The translations under genes were made by a program, and so were the position numbers. The notes below the pieces were generated by a model, which worked only from the letters and a program-made list of their open reading frames with translations, did not search any database and was not told the DNA's origin. From UBA668 sp052034175 (GTDB taxonomy: Bacteria > Actinomycetota > Acidimicrobiia > Acidimicrobiales > Ilumatobacteraceae), in the NCBI GenBank assembly GCA_052034175.1, contig JBPOIX010000012.1:1-22669 (forward strand): a stretch of DNA of 22,669 bases, given 5' to 3'. Each line of letters opens with the position of its first letter. Position 1 is the stretch's first letter. Shown here piece after piece: positions 6,890 to 14,792 of the stretch.

Positions 6890-9075
6890 TCACCTCGTTC
6901 GACGATGCGCGGGCGGCTGTCGGCCGCGGGATGAGCCCTGCGGCCGCGGCAGGCGAGCTGGTGTCCACACTCACCGACTACGAGCGCCTGTGGTGCCTCG
7001 ATGGCGACGAGCCCACATGGGCCGGCCTCGGGTACCTCACTCGCGACGACGGCTACCACCGTGCGCCGTTCCCGGGTGCGCGCATCGAACGCATCGGCTT
7101 CCCGGGGTTCACGTTCGCCGATGGCCCACGCGGCGCGGTCATCGGCAACGGCACCGCCTTCCCTGTGTCGATGGCCCGCGGCGCCACCTGGGACCCTGCA
7201 TTGGAGGAACGGGTGGGGGATGCCATCGGCCGCGAGCTCCGTGCCGCGGGCGCCACGCTCACCGGTGCGGTCTGCGTGAACGTGCTTCGCCACCCCGCCT
7301 GGGGGCGTGCCCAGGAGACGTACGGGGAAGACCCGCACCATGTGGCCGAGATGGGTGCCGCACTCACCCGCGGCCTGCAGCGGCACGTCATGGCGTGCGT
7401 GAAGCACTTCGCCTGCAACTCGATGGAGAACGCTCGCTTCAGCGTCGACATCGAGGTCGACGAGGTGGCGCTCCACGAGGTCTACCTGCCCCACTTCCGG
7501 CGGATCATCGACGAAGGTGTGGCCGCGGTGATGTCCGCCTACAACCAGGTGAACGGGGAGTGGTGTGGGGAGAGCCGTTCGTTGCTGACCGACGTGCTGC
7601 GCCGCGAGTGGGGCTTCGAACGGTTCGTGATCAGCGACTGGATCCTCGGCCTGCGCGATGCGGCCACGTCGTTGCACGGCGGGCTCGACGTGGAGATGCC
7701 GTATCGCATGGTGCGCGCACAGCACCTGCCTGCAGCGCTGCAGGACGGACGAGCCTCGTGGGAAGAGGTCGACGCCGCAGCAACACGTGTGATCGCCACC
7801 CTCCTGAGGTTCGATGCGGTGCTCTCGCAGCCCGCGCCCGACCGCGCTGCGCTGGGCTGCGCCGCCCACCGCGCCCTCGCCCGTGAGGTGGCTGCGCGTT
7901 CCGTCGTGCTCCTGCGCAACCAGGAGGTGGACGGCTGGCTTGCCCTGCCCCTGTCCGCGTCGAGCCGCCTCGCCGTGCTCGGCCGGCTGGCCGATCGGGT
8001 CAACCTCGGCGACGGCGGCTACAGCGACGGGTGGGACCTCGAGTGCGTCACTGTGCTCGCAGGGCTCCGGGCCCGGTTCGCGGACGCAACTCACGACGAC
8101 GGAACGGACCCACAGCGTGCCGCCGCGCTGGCCGCCACCGCGGACGTGGCCGTCGTGGTCGTCGGCTACACCTTCGAGGACGAAGGGGAGTACATCGGCG
8201 AGACCGACGCATCGTTGCGGTTCCTGTTCCCACCCGGCGACGAGCCCGACGTGGTCGACCTGTTCGAGGAGTTCATCTCCGTGCAGCCGCCGACGGAGCG
8301 CCCGGCCCATCTGGCGGCGCGTGCCCGCGGCCTCGCCGTCGGCGGCGACCGCCAGTCGCTGCGCCTCCCCGCCGCGGACGTCGCCCTCATCCGGGCGGTT
8401 GCTGCCGTCAACCCGCGCACCGTCGTTGTGGTGCAGGCAGGCAGCGCGGTGGTGATGACGGAGTGGGTCGACGACGTGGCCGCCGTCGTGCAGCCCTTCT
8501 ACGGCGGCGGCCAGGCGGGGCATGGGCTGGCGGATGTGCTGTGCGGCTCGGTGGCCCCTTCGGCCCGGCTGCCGTTCAGCGTGCCGCTCGACGAAGCGGA
8601 CCTTCCGGGCTTCGACCGCAACGCCACGACCTTCCGCTACGACCGGTGGCACGGCTGGTGGCACCTGGCCCGCCACGAGCGGACGCCGCTGTTTCCGTTC
8701 GGCTTCGGCCTGTCGTACACCACCTTCACGCTCGCCGGTTGCGAGGTCCGGCACGCAGATGCCGCCTCCGGGCCGGATGGGTGGACTGTCCGGGTGCAGG
8801 TCCGCAACGACGGCGATGTCGACGGTGCCGACGTGGTGCAGATCTACGCCGCCCTGCGCGACCCCGAAGCGCCGCCACGGCTGGTCGGCTTCGCCCGCGT
8901 CGAGGTGGCCGCAGGGGCGTCGGCTGCGGCGGACATCAACGTGCCGTTCACCGCGCTCGCAACTCGCGACCCGCAGGCCCATCGGTGGGTGGCGGCCGCG
9001 GGCGAGTACACCCTGCGTGTCGCCCGGTTCGCTACCGATCCGGGCGCGCTCGCCCTGACGGTGGCGGTGCGGTAG
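6886..9075 (+). CDS. glycoside hydrolase family 3 protein (beta-glucosidase-like, 729 aa)
   Basis: A predicted exo-acting beta-glycosidase with the GH3 layout. An N-terminal barrel contains KHF (Lys173-His174), MSAYNQVNGE and the nucleophile motif VISDW with Asp251. An alpha/beta sandwich domain follows (about 330-600), with the FEDEGEY loop that may supply the acid/base Glu. A C-terminal fibronectin-III-like domain follows GFGLSYTTF (about 610-725). No signal peptide is seen, so the enzyme is probably cytoplasmic and acts on imported oligosaccharides or glycosides; the sugar specificity cannot be read from sequence. The ATG (6886-6888) overlaps the HNH gene's TGA by four bases, and the GH3 homology begins right after it. 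The frame remains open upstream, but only as the Arg-rich shadow of the HNH gene. It converges with the PEP-mobile-domain gene 29 bases away. Confidence 0.92.
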   Translation: MITSFDDARAAVGRGMSPAAAAGELVSTLTDYERLWCLDGDEPTWAGLGYLTRDDGYHRAPFPGARIERIGFPGFTFADGPRGAVIGNGTAFPVSMARGATWDPALEERVGDAIGRELRAAGATLTGAVCVNVLRHPAWGRAQETYGEDPHHVAEMGAALTRGLQRHVMACVKHFACNSMENARFSVDIEVDEVALHEVYLPHFRRIIDEGVAAVMSAYNQVNGEWCGESRSLLTDVLRREWGFERFVISDWILGLRDAATSLHGGLDVEMPYRMVRAQHLPAALQDGRASWEEVDAAATRVIATLLRFDAVLSQPAPDRAALGCAAHRALAREVAARSVVLLRNQEVDGWLALPLSASSRLAVLGRLADRVNLGDGGYSDGWDLECVTVLAGLRARFADATHDDGTDPQRAAALAATADVAVVVVGYTFEDEGEYIGETDASLRFLFPPGDEPDVVDLFEEFISVQPPTERPAHLAARARGLAVGGDRQSLRLPAADVALIRAVAAVNPRTVVVVQAGSAVVMTEWVDDVAAVVQPFYGGGQAGHGLADVLCGSVAPSARLPFSVPLDEADLPGFDRNATTFRYDRWHGWWHLARHERTPLFPFGFGLSYTTFTLAGCEVRHADAASGPDGWTVRVQVRNDGDVDGADVVQIYAALRDPEAPPRLVGFARVEVAAGASAAADINVPFTALATRDPQAHRWVAAAGEYTLRVARFATDPGALALTVAVR

Positions 9076-9104
9076 GCCAGCGGCCCCCGCCTGCCCGCCG
9101 CCCC

Positions 9105-10862
9105 TTACGGCAGTTCGATCACCGTGACGGTGCCGGCAGCGCCGTCCACCTCGACGAGGGCGCCGTCGGGGATCTTGTACGTCGCGTCGGTGACCGACAC
9201 GACGCACGGGATGCCCAACTCGCGGGACACGATGACGGCGTGCGTGATCTGCGCGCCCACGTCCACCACCACGGCGGCGGCGGGCACGAACAGTGGTGTC
9301 CACGCGGGGTCGGTGAGCGGAGCCACCAGGATGTCGCCCGGCTCCAGCGCGAACGGGTCGCTCGGGTCGGTGATGATGCGTGCCCGTCCGCGGGCCACGC
9401 CGGCGCAGCCGGGGATGCCCGTCAGCACCGTGCCGACCACTGCGGCCTCGGCCGTGTGATCGGCGCGCAGGGCGAACTGGGACAGCGGTGGCGGGTCGAG
9501 CACGACGATGAACGGCGGCTCGAGGTCCCACAGCGCGAGGTACTGCGGCTCGCGCTCCTCGACCGCTGCCCGCAGCGCCGCGGCCTCGGAACGGAAGCGG
9601 GGCAGCTCGGCGTCGGTGAGCATGAACACCTGCTCCACATGGTCCAGCAGGCCATCGGCCACCCACCGGCGGCCGAGCTCGCGGGCTGCCGTGCGCAACT
9701 CATGCACCACCAGGATGAGGGTTGTCTTGCATCGCTCGCGGGCCGCACCGAAGACCAGCGCCGAGCGCAGGCCGGCGTCGAACTGGGCCAGCGCCTCCGG
9801 GCTCTCCGCCAGGGCGGCGCGTACCGCGGCGGTGCCTGCTTCGCGCTCGGCGGCCCGCGCCGCATGGCTGGCGGCAGGCGATTCGCCGGCATCCATGCCG
9901 CGCATGCGATCCACCGCGGCCAACGCCACCTCCGGGTGGGTGCCCCACACCCGCGAGCGCAGCTCCCATTCGTTCGGGCCGCGGCTGCCGAAGCGCGCCA
10001 GGAAGTCCGCCAGCTGCGCCTGGAAGGTGGCGGCTGCCGGCGTGTCAAGCCTGGCCACGCGCTCCACCACGCCCGCCACGCCGGCATCGAAGGCGGCGGT
10101 GAGGCCGGCGTCGCCGTCGATGGTGCGGGCCATCTCCCACATCGCATGCGACGGCGCTGCGGAGTCCACATCGCCGACACCGGCGATCAGCGTCATCGCC
10201 AGCGACGGCTGGCCGATGGCCTCGCACACCCCATGCACCGTGCCGATGCCGAAGCCGACGGCCGCCGACACCAGGATGTGCAGGCAGAACATCTCGCGGT
10301 ACAGCTCGTCGAAGGCGTGCATGTGCTCAGAGAGCTGCGCCTCGGTCTGGTCCTCGATCGGCGGACGGGAGGCGATGATCCGCTGCACCTCCGCCCGCTG
10401 CTGCAGGAGCTCCGGCACGTCCTCGCGCCCGAACACGAATGCGCCGATCCAGGCGCCGAGGCGCTCGCTGTGCGCCGGGCTCTCGTCGCCGGGGCGGGCC
10501 TCGCTGGCGTAGCTCGGGATGCCCGTGAGTTCCCCGTAGTACTGCTGGTCCACCATCTCCGGGGTCATGCCGGGGCAGCGCACGCCGAAGAGGCGGCTGA
10601 TGGACATGTTGAGGTACAGGTAGCCGCCGAAGCTGGCCATGATGTTGTTCGCGGTGCCCTTGTCGAGCTCCTCGTAGTCCATCGTGCCGCCCTGGACCAT
10701 CGCGTCCTGATAGCCGAGCTCGCCGGCGGTGAGGAACACGCTGGTGCCCGAGAGCGGGGAGATCGGGTCGGGGTAGATCTCGCCGGCGTTACCGCGGCTC
10801 CAGAGGGTGTAGATGCGGTTGGGCTCGGTGTCGGTGAGCCACCTCTCCGGCAGCGTCGTCAT
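9105..10862 (-). CDS. PEP-utilising enzyme, mobile (phosphohistidine) domain protein (585 aa)
   Basis: The C-terminal 100 residues or so match the swivelling phosphohistidine domain of PEP synthase, PPDK and rifampicin phosphotransferase: LTDPAWTPLF, VVVDVGAQ, then ITHAVIVSRELGIPCVV with the candidate phospho-acceptor His541. The N-terminal 470 residues begin with a WSRGNAGEIYPDPISPL segment that resembles the substrate-binding middle domain of rifampicin-phosphotransferase-like proteins. The N-terminal ATP-grasp domain of those enzymes is absent, so either a partner supplies the phosphoryl group or the protein works differently. The ATG is 4 bases after the VOC gene's stop, placing it last in the six-gene minus-strand run. 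Mapping to an exact reaction is not possible; antibiotic phosphorylation, or phosphorylation of a phenolic or other catabolic substrate, is conceivable. Confidence 0.85.
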   Translation of the reverse strand: MTTLPERWLTDTEPNRIYTLWSRGNAGEIYPDPISPLSGTSVFLTAGELGYQDAMVQGGTMDYEELDKGTANNIMASFGGYLYLNMSISRLFGVRCPGMTPEMVDQQYYGELTGIPSYASEARPGDESPAHSERLGAWIGAFVFGREDVPELLQQRAEVQRIIASRPPIEDQTEAQLSEHMHAFDELYREMFCLHILVSAAVGFGIGTVHGVCEAIGQPSLAMTLIAGVGDVDSAAPSHAMWEMARTIDGDAGLTAAFDAGVAGVVERVARLDTPAAATFQAQLADFLARFGSRGPNEWELRSRVWGTHPEVALAAVDRMRGMDAGESPAASHAARAAEREAGTAAVRAALAESPEALAQFDAGLRSALVFGAARERCKTTLILVVHELRTAARELGRRWVADGLLDHVEQVFMLTDAELPRFRSEAAALRAAVEEREPQYLALWDLEPPFIVVLDPPPLSQFALRADHTAEAAVVGTVLTGIPGCAGVARGRARIITDPSDPFALEPGDILVAPLTDPAWTPLFVPAAAVVVDVGAQITHAVIVSRELGIPCVVSVTDATYKIPDGALVEVDGAAGTVTVIELP

Positions 10863-10866
10863 GGCG

Positions 10867-11376
10867 TCAGCGGACCTTGATCGCGTTCGTCAGCGGGTCG
10901 GCGGTCAGCAGGCGGCGGGCCTCGGCCGGGTTCGGGGTGAAGCCGGGCGTGTCGCGGCAGAACTCGACCATGATCCCGTTCGGGTCCACGTAGTACAGCG
11001 AGTGGCACCAGCCGTGGTCCATGTCCATCAGCGGCTTGATGCCCTCGGCGTCCATGCGCTCGCGCAGCCCGGCCTGCATCTCCTCGGTGGCGCGGAACGC
11101 CACATGGTTCACCCACACGGGCAGGCCAACACCGTCCGACACGTCGGTGGTGTAGCCCTCCTTCTCGCCCACGTTGTGCACCTCGAAGAAGGCCATCGCC
11201 TCCTTCTTGTCGGCCTCCTCCGGCCCGATGTCGAAGAACAGGTGACGGATCCACGAACCGGTCTCCGGGTGGACCGTGGTCTCCGTGTACAGCAGGGGAA
11301 AGCCCATCAGGTCCTCGTAGAAGTGGCGCGTGGCTTCGCAGTCCTTGGTGGCATAGGCGACATGGTGCAGCGGCAT
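10867..11376 (-). CDS. VOC (glyoxalase/dioxygenase fold) family protein (169 aa)
   Basis: Two beta-alpha-beta-beta-beta modules typical of the vicinal oxygen chelate superfamily. The first begins LHHVAYATKDCEATRHFYED, the second VNHVAFRATEEMQAG and ends SLYYVDPNGIMVEF. Likely metal ligands are His5, His91 and Glu138, the spacing seen in ring-cleaving dioxygenases and glyoxalase-like enzymes. The substrate is unknown. The ATG at 11376 was chosen because the VOC fold begins two residues later; the long upstream extension of the frame is an Arg/Pro-rich shadow of the thioesterase gene. It starts 44 bases after the thioesterase stop and ends 4 bases before the PEP-mobile-domain gene, so the three are probably one transcript and may act on one substrate. 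Confidence 0.88.
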   Translation of the reverse strand: MPLHHVAYATKDCEATRHFYEDLMGFPLLYTETTVHPETGSWIRHLFFDIGPEEADKKEAMAFFEVHNVGEKEGYTTDVSDGVGLPVWVNHVAFRATEEMQAGLRERMDAEGIKPLMDMDHGWCHSLYYVDPNGIMVEFCRDTPGFTPNPAEARRLLTADPLTNAIKVR

Positions 11377-11420
11377 TTCGCGATGGTACGCCGCCCCGGC
11401 CGAACGGCCGAGACGGAGCG

Positions 11421-12254
11421 TCACACCGGTGGCGTGCGGATGACCGACGACTGGCTGGCCGTGCCGAGCAGGGTGCCGTCCTCGGCCCACAGGTGCACGC
11501 GGCCGTAACCGAACCCGTCCTGAATGGCGTGCACCTGCACGTCCGCCAGCACCCATTCGGTCTCGACGAGGTGGGCGGTGCGGATCGTGTTGTCCAGGCT
11601 GTTGCCGGTGATCGGTTCGCCGGCCACGTTGGCGAACGCGGCTGGCACCACGTCGCCGACCATCGCCAGGTCGGCGGCATCGGGCACCTTGCGCCCGCCG
11701 GGGATGCGCAGCCAGAACGCCGCCCGGCCGCTGGGGTCGCGGTGGGTGCGGCCCTTGATCAGCTGGCGGCGCGACACTCCGTGCACGATGCGCATGTCGA
11801 TGGCCTCGTGCACCGTGCCGCGCACGGGGTCGGGCAGCTGCTCGCGGGTCTCCTGCCACGGTTTCACGTCCGGCCGCTTCGCCCACGTGCCCTGGACCGG
11901 CAGGTCCTTGCGGCCGAGCGTGGCCAGCGTCTGCAGGATCTCCTCCCCGTCCTGGGTGACGGCGCAGCGAGCCTGGGTGGTGTTGCGGCCGGCGACCGAG
12001 ATGGTGACATCCACGTCGAGCGAGCCGGGCATGCGGGCATAGGACAGGTACTGGGCGGTGGCCCACACCACCGGACGCGCCGTGCTCATCTCCATCGCCG
12101 CGATGGCCGCCGCCAGGCCGGCGCCGCCGTAGAGGAAGCCGGCGCCGGTCATCAGCTCGCGCCGCAGGGGTAGGCGCCAGCGGAGCGGATCGTCGGTGGG
12201 GACGAGGCCGAGGAATGCCTTGGTGCCCGCCAGGCCGTCGGTGTGGTCGTCCAT
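11421..12254 (-). CDS. TesB-like acyl-CoA thioesterase (277 aa)
   Basis: Predicted double-hotdog acyl-CoA thioesterase. The N-terminal hotdog includes FLYGGAGLAAAIAAMEMSTARP and the strand WATAQYLSYARMPG; the C-terminal hotdog includes NSLDNTIRTAHLVETEWVL and GYGRVHLWAEDGTLLGTASQSSVI, the usual closing strand of this family. About 280 residues is the normal length. It should hydrolyse a CoA thioester in the cytoplasm; chain length or acyl type cannot be told. The ATG at 12254 lacks a clear Shine-Dalgarno sequence, and the frame extends upstream antisense-like into the GH130 gene's DNA, where it is no longer thioesterase-like. It follows the GH130 gene by 49 bases and precedes the VOC gene by 44. 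Confidence 0.85.
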   Translation of the reverse strand: MDDHTDGLAGTKAFLGLVPTDDPLRWRLPLRRELMTGAGFLYGGAGLAAAIAAMEMSTARPVVWATAQYLSYARMPGSLDVDVTISVAGRNTTQARCAVTQDGEEILQTLATLGRKDLPVQGTWAKRPDVKPWQETREQLPDPVRGTVHEAIDMRIVHGVSRRQLIKGRTHRDPSGRAAFWLRIPGGRKVPDAADLAMVGDVVPAAFANVAGEPITGNSLDNTIRTAHLVETEWVLADVQVHAIQDGFGYGRVHLWAEDGTLLGTASQSSVIRTPPV

Positions 12255-12303
12255 GACGAAGAAGGGTGGCCGACGCGGGTGGCTGCCGGCGAACGGAGCC
12301 CGG

Positions 12304-13785
12304 TCAGCGCTCCGGGCGGAGCGACGCCAGCAGCTCGCTGATCGACGCCGTCGCGAACCCGATCGCCTGGTCGCCGATGCCGAAGGGGACGACGAGCACG
12401 TCGCCGTGGGCCAGCGCGCCGCAGGAGTACACGACGTTCGGCACGTACCCGTTCTGGCGTGCACCGGCCGGCGACAGCAGGGGTTGGTCGGCGCGGGCGA
12501 GCACCCTCGACGGCACGTCGAGGTCCAGCAGCAGCGCGCCCATGTGGTAGGTGCGCATGGGGCCGACACCGTGGGTCAGCACCAGCCAGCCCGCCTCGGT
12601 CTCGATCGGCGAACCACAGTTGCCCAACTGCAGGATCTCCCACGAGCGCTCCGCCACCTGCACCACCTCCCGGTCGTGCCATGAGCGAAGGTCGTCGGAG
12701 AACGCCACCGCGTTGCTCTCGCGGTCCGAGCGGGACAACGCCGCGTAGCGGCCACCGATCATGCGCGGGAACAGCGCCAGGCCCTTGCCCGCGGCGGCCG
12801 GCCCGGCGATGGGGGAGACCTCGAACTCCGCGAAGTCCTCCGTCTGCAGCAGGTGCTGCGACACCTCCGTGCCGTTCCAGCCGGTGTAGGTGGCGAAGTA
12901 GGTGCTGGCGCCGTCGTCGCCGGTGAAGCGCACGAACCGGGCGTCCTCCATGCCGTACGCCTCCGCCGGCGCATGGGGCACCAGCACTCGGGAGGACAGC
13001 TCCGTGCCCGGCGCGAACGAGGTGCGGTAGGCGGAGGCCGCGTGGGCGCGGATGGAGGCCACGGTCGCGTCCAACCCGCGCCGGGTGGCGCGATCGGACT
13101 CCAACGCGGCGATCGCGTGGTCGAGAGCGTCGCCGTCGAACACCTCGGGAAGGTGGTCGAGCACGTAGCCGGCGTTCTCGAGGTCGTCGCCGAGTTCGGC
13201 CAGGTGCGAGTGGACGGATGCGCGGTGGTGCATGCCCGGGGACGGGGCCGATGCTACGAGGTGAGGGGCCGGCTGGTCGACGGTCACCGTCCTGTCGGCG
13301 GCCACGGTGCCCTCGCGGAACCCGATGGTGGAGCGGTGCCCCTCCCCGATGCCGCGCACGCTCAGTAGGAATCGGGCGCTGCCGTCCGGGGCGGGCGCCG
13401 GCCACGCCGGGTGCGGCACGATCGACGGGTTGCACAGGGCGGCCGCTTCGACGGCGATCTCCGCCGTGAAGCACGCGCCGAGCAGGTACCGCCGCGCCGG
13501 CGAGAGGGTGGGCACGGTGTCCAGCCGCGAGCCCAGCCGGCCGAGGTGGGTTTCGATGGTGTCGTCGAAGGCGTCGTGGCGCGGGCTGAACGTGGTGGTC
13601 ACGAGCGCGGCGGCGTCGTCCACCTCGGCGTCGCTGAGTGCGAGGACGCGATCGATCACCACGTTCGCCCGCGAGTCGCCGGGGCCGACATCCTCCCGGC
13701 CGGGCACGAAGAAGCGGGCCAGCACCCGCGCAGGGTCCGGGCGGAGCACGATGCCCGTGTCGGTGAGGAGCTCGTGGTGGTTCAC
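12304..13785 (-). CDS. GH130-type glycosidase / mannoside phosphorylase-like protein (493 aa)
   Basis: A five-bladed beta-propeller glycoside-phosphorylase/hydrolase-like protein. The diagnostic segment is AYGMEDARFVRF with the candidate catalytic Asp281, followed by YTGWNG, KGLALFPRMIGGRYAALSR, GNCGSPIETEAGWLVLTHG and YHMGALLLDLDVPSRVLAR, the blade signatures of GH130. Known members cleave beta-mannosides by phosphorolysis or hydrolysis. An N-terminal extension of about 180 residues is less conserved. The GTG start (13783-13785) overlaps the upstream TGA by four bases (GTGA), so translation is probably coupled. No signal peptide is present. With the glycosyltransferase and toroid-like genes it forms a three-gene glycan module. 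Phosphorylase versus hydrolase cannot be decided without the phosphate-binding residues being aligned. Confidence 0.85.
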   Translation of the reverse strand: MNHHELLTDTGIVLRPDPARVLARFFVPGREDVGPGDSRANVVIDRVLALSDAEVDDAAALVTTTFSPRHDAFDDTIETHLGRLGSRLDTVPTLSPARRYLLGACFTAEIAVEAAALCNPSIVPHPAWPAPAPDGSARFLLSVRGIGEGHRSTIGFREGTVAADRTVTVDQPAPHLVASAPSPGMHHRASVHSHLAELGDDLENAGYVLDHLPEVFDGDALDHAIAALESDRATRRGLDATVASIRAHAASAYRTSFAPGTELSSRVLVPHAPAEAYGMEDARFVRFTGDDGASTYFATYTGWNGTEVSQHLLQTEDFAEFEVSPIAGPAAAGKGLALFPRMIGGRYAALSRSDRESNAVAFSDDLRSWHDREVVQVAERSWEILQLGNCGSPIETEAGWLVLTHGVGPMRTYHMGALLLDLDVPSRVLARADQPLLSPAGARQNGYVPNVVYSCGALAHGDVLVVPFGIGDQAIGFATASISELLASLRPER

Positions 13786-14792
13786 GCGGCACGCACCAGG
13801 GCAGCGGCGCGTTCGATCGTCGTGAGGAACGCCAGGGTGGATTCGGCCCCCTGGTTGAGGTTCACCCCGTCGCGGTGCAGGCCGTCGTACCCGCCGCAGG
13901 AGTCGGCGTCGAACATCGGCACCCCGGCGTCGTTGTCGCCCGTGAACCAGCGGGCGGCAGCGGTCACCCCGTCCGCCCAGCGAGCGTCGCCCGTCACCGT
14001 GCGGGCGCGGGTGCAGGCATCCGCCAGGGCCGCGGCCTCGATGGGCTGCTGGTCGAAGCCAGGGCCGCTGTCGCCGGGCCCGGCGCCGCCTGCGGGCGTG
14101 AGCGAGAGGTGGCCGGAGCGCGTCTCGCGTTCCAGCAGCCAGCCCAGCATCCGCAGGCCGCGATCGACGTCCCATGCGCTGTGGGTTGCCGTACCGGCGG
14201 CGATCAACGCCTCGGCGAGGGCGGCGTTGGCGTAGGCCAGGCGCGGTTCGGGCCATGTCCAGGCGCCGCTGGGCACCGGGCCGATGGTGGACTGGGTCTG
14301 CCGCATCAGGCGTTGGGCATGGCCCTGGCCGGATTCGACGGCGGCGATCTCCACCGCACCGAGCGTGGCGAAGGCCATCGTGCGCGGCGAACGGGCTGTC
14401 TGCGCGCCTGCCAGTGCGAAGCCTCGGGAGGCCTCCGCGCGAACCGCAGGGTCGGGGTGCTTGGCGGCGGCGGTGCCGAGTGCCCACAGGGCGCGGCCCC
14501 AGCAGTCGTCGGTGGTCGGCTGGTCCACCCAGGCGCCGGTGTCATCCAGGCGGTTGGCGCAGCGTCCATCGGGGGCGATGGAGGCCAGCACCACGTCCAG
14601 GGCCACTCGGCTGAGGCGAGCGGCCTCGGGCTGGTCGGCGTGTTGGGCGGTGAGCACCAGGAGGCGGGCGTTGTCGTCCGTGCAGTAGCCGTGCTCGACG
14701 CGTGGCGTCGTCAGCTCGGCGTGTTCGAAGAGGCCATGAGGGCCGAGTAGTTGGAGCAGGTGGCGGTAGGAGACTGTAGGGAGGTCGTTCAC
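13782..14792 (-). CDS. predicted all-helical (alpha/alpha-toroid-like) glycan-associated protein (336 aa)
   Basis: An Ala-rich helical protein containing HGYCTDDNARLL (residues 33-44), a motif I associate with six-hairpin-type proteins encoded beside or fused to GT4 glycosyltransferases. Repeated helical hairpins follow with conserved aromatic/acidic turns: DDCWGRALWALG, YANAALAEALIAAG, and a closing DGLHRDGVNLNQGAESTLAFL. The last segment resembles the substrate-groove end of glycan-processing toroids. No signal peptide is seen. It starts at GTG 14790-14792, overlapping the glycosyltransferase stop, and its own stop overlaps the GH130 start, so all three products should be made in step. Function is inferred from fold-like pattern and context only; it might hydrolyse, epimerise or bind the glycan. 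Confidence 0.78.
   Translation of the reverse strand: MNDLPTVSYRHLLQLLGPHGLFEHAELTTPRVEHGYCTDDNARLLVLTAQHADQPEAARLSRVALDVVLASIAPDGRCANRLDDTGAWVDQPTTDDCWGRALWALGTAAAKHPDPAVRAEASRGFALAGAQTARSPRTMAFATLGAVEIAAVESGQGHAQRLMRQTQSTIGPVPSGAWTWPEPRLAYANAALAEALIAAGTATHSAWDVDRGLRMLGWLLERETRSGHLSLTPAGGAGPGDSGPGFDQQPIEAAALADACTRARTVTGDARWADGVTAAARWFTGDNDAGVPMFDADSCGGYDGLHRDGVNLNQGAESTLAFLTTIERAAALVRAA

Noticed and set aside
6859..9666. 935-codon minus-strand open frame opposite the GH3 gene
   Set aside because: Arg/Gly/Pro-rich composition without motifs, antisense to the well-supported GH3 gene.
8031..10880. 949-codon plus-strand open frame across the GH3 end and the PEP-mobile-domain gene
   Set aside because: It crosses two convincing genes in other frames and has His/Arg/Gly-rich shadow composition.
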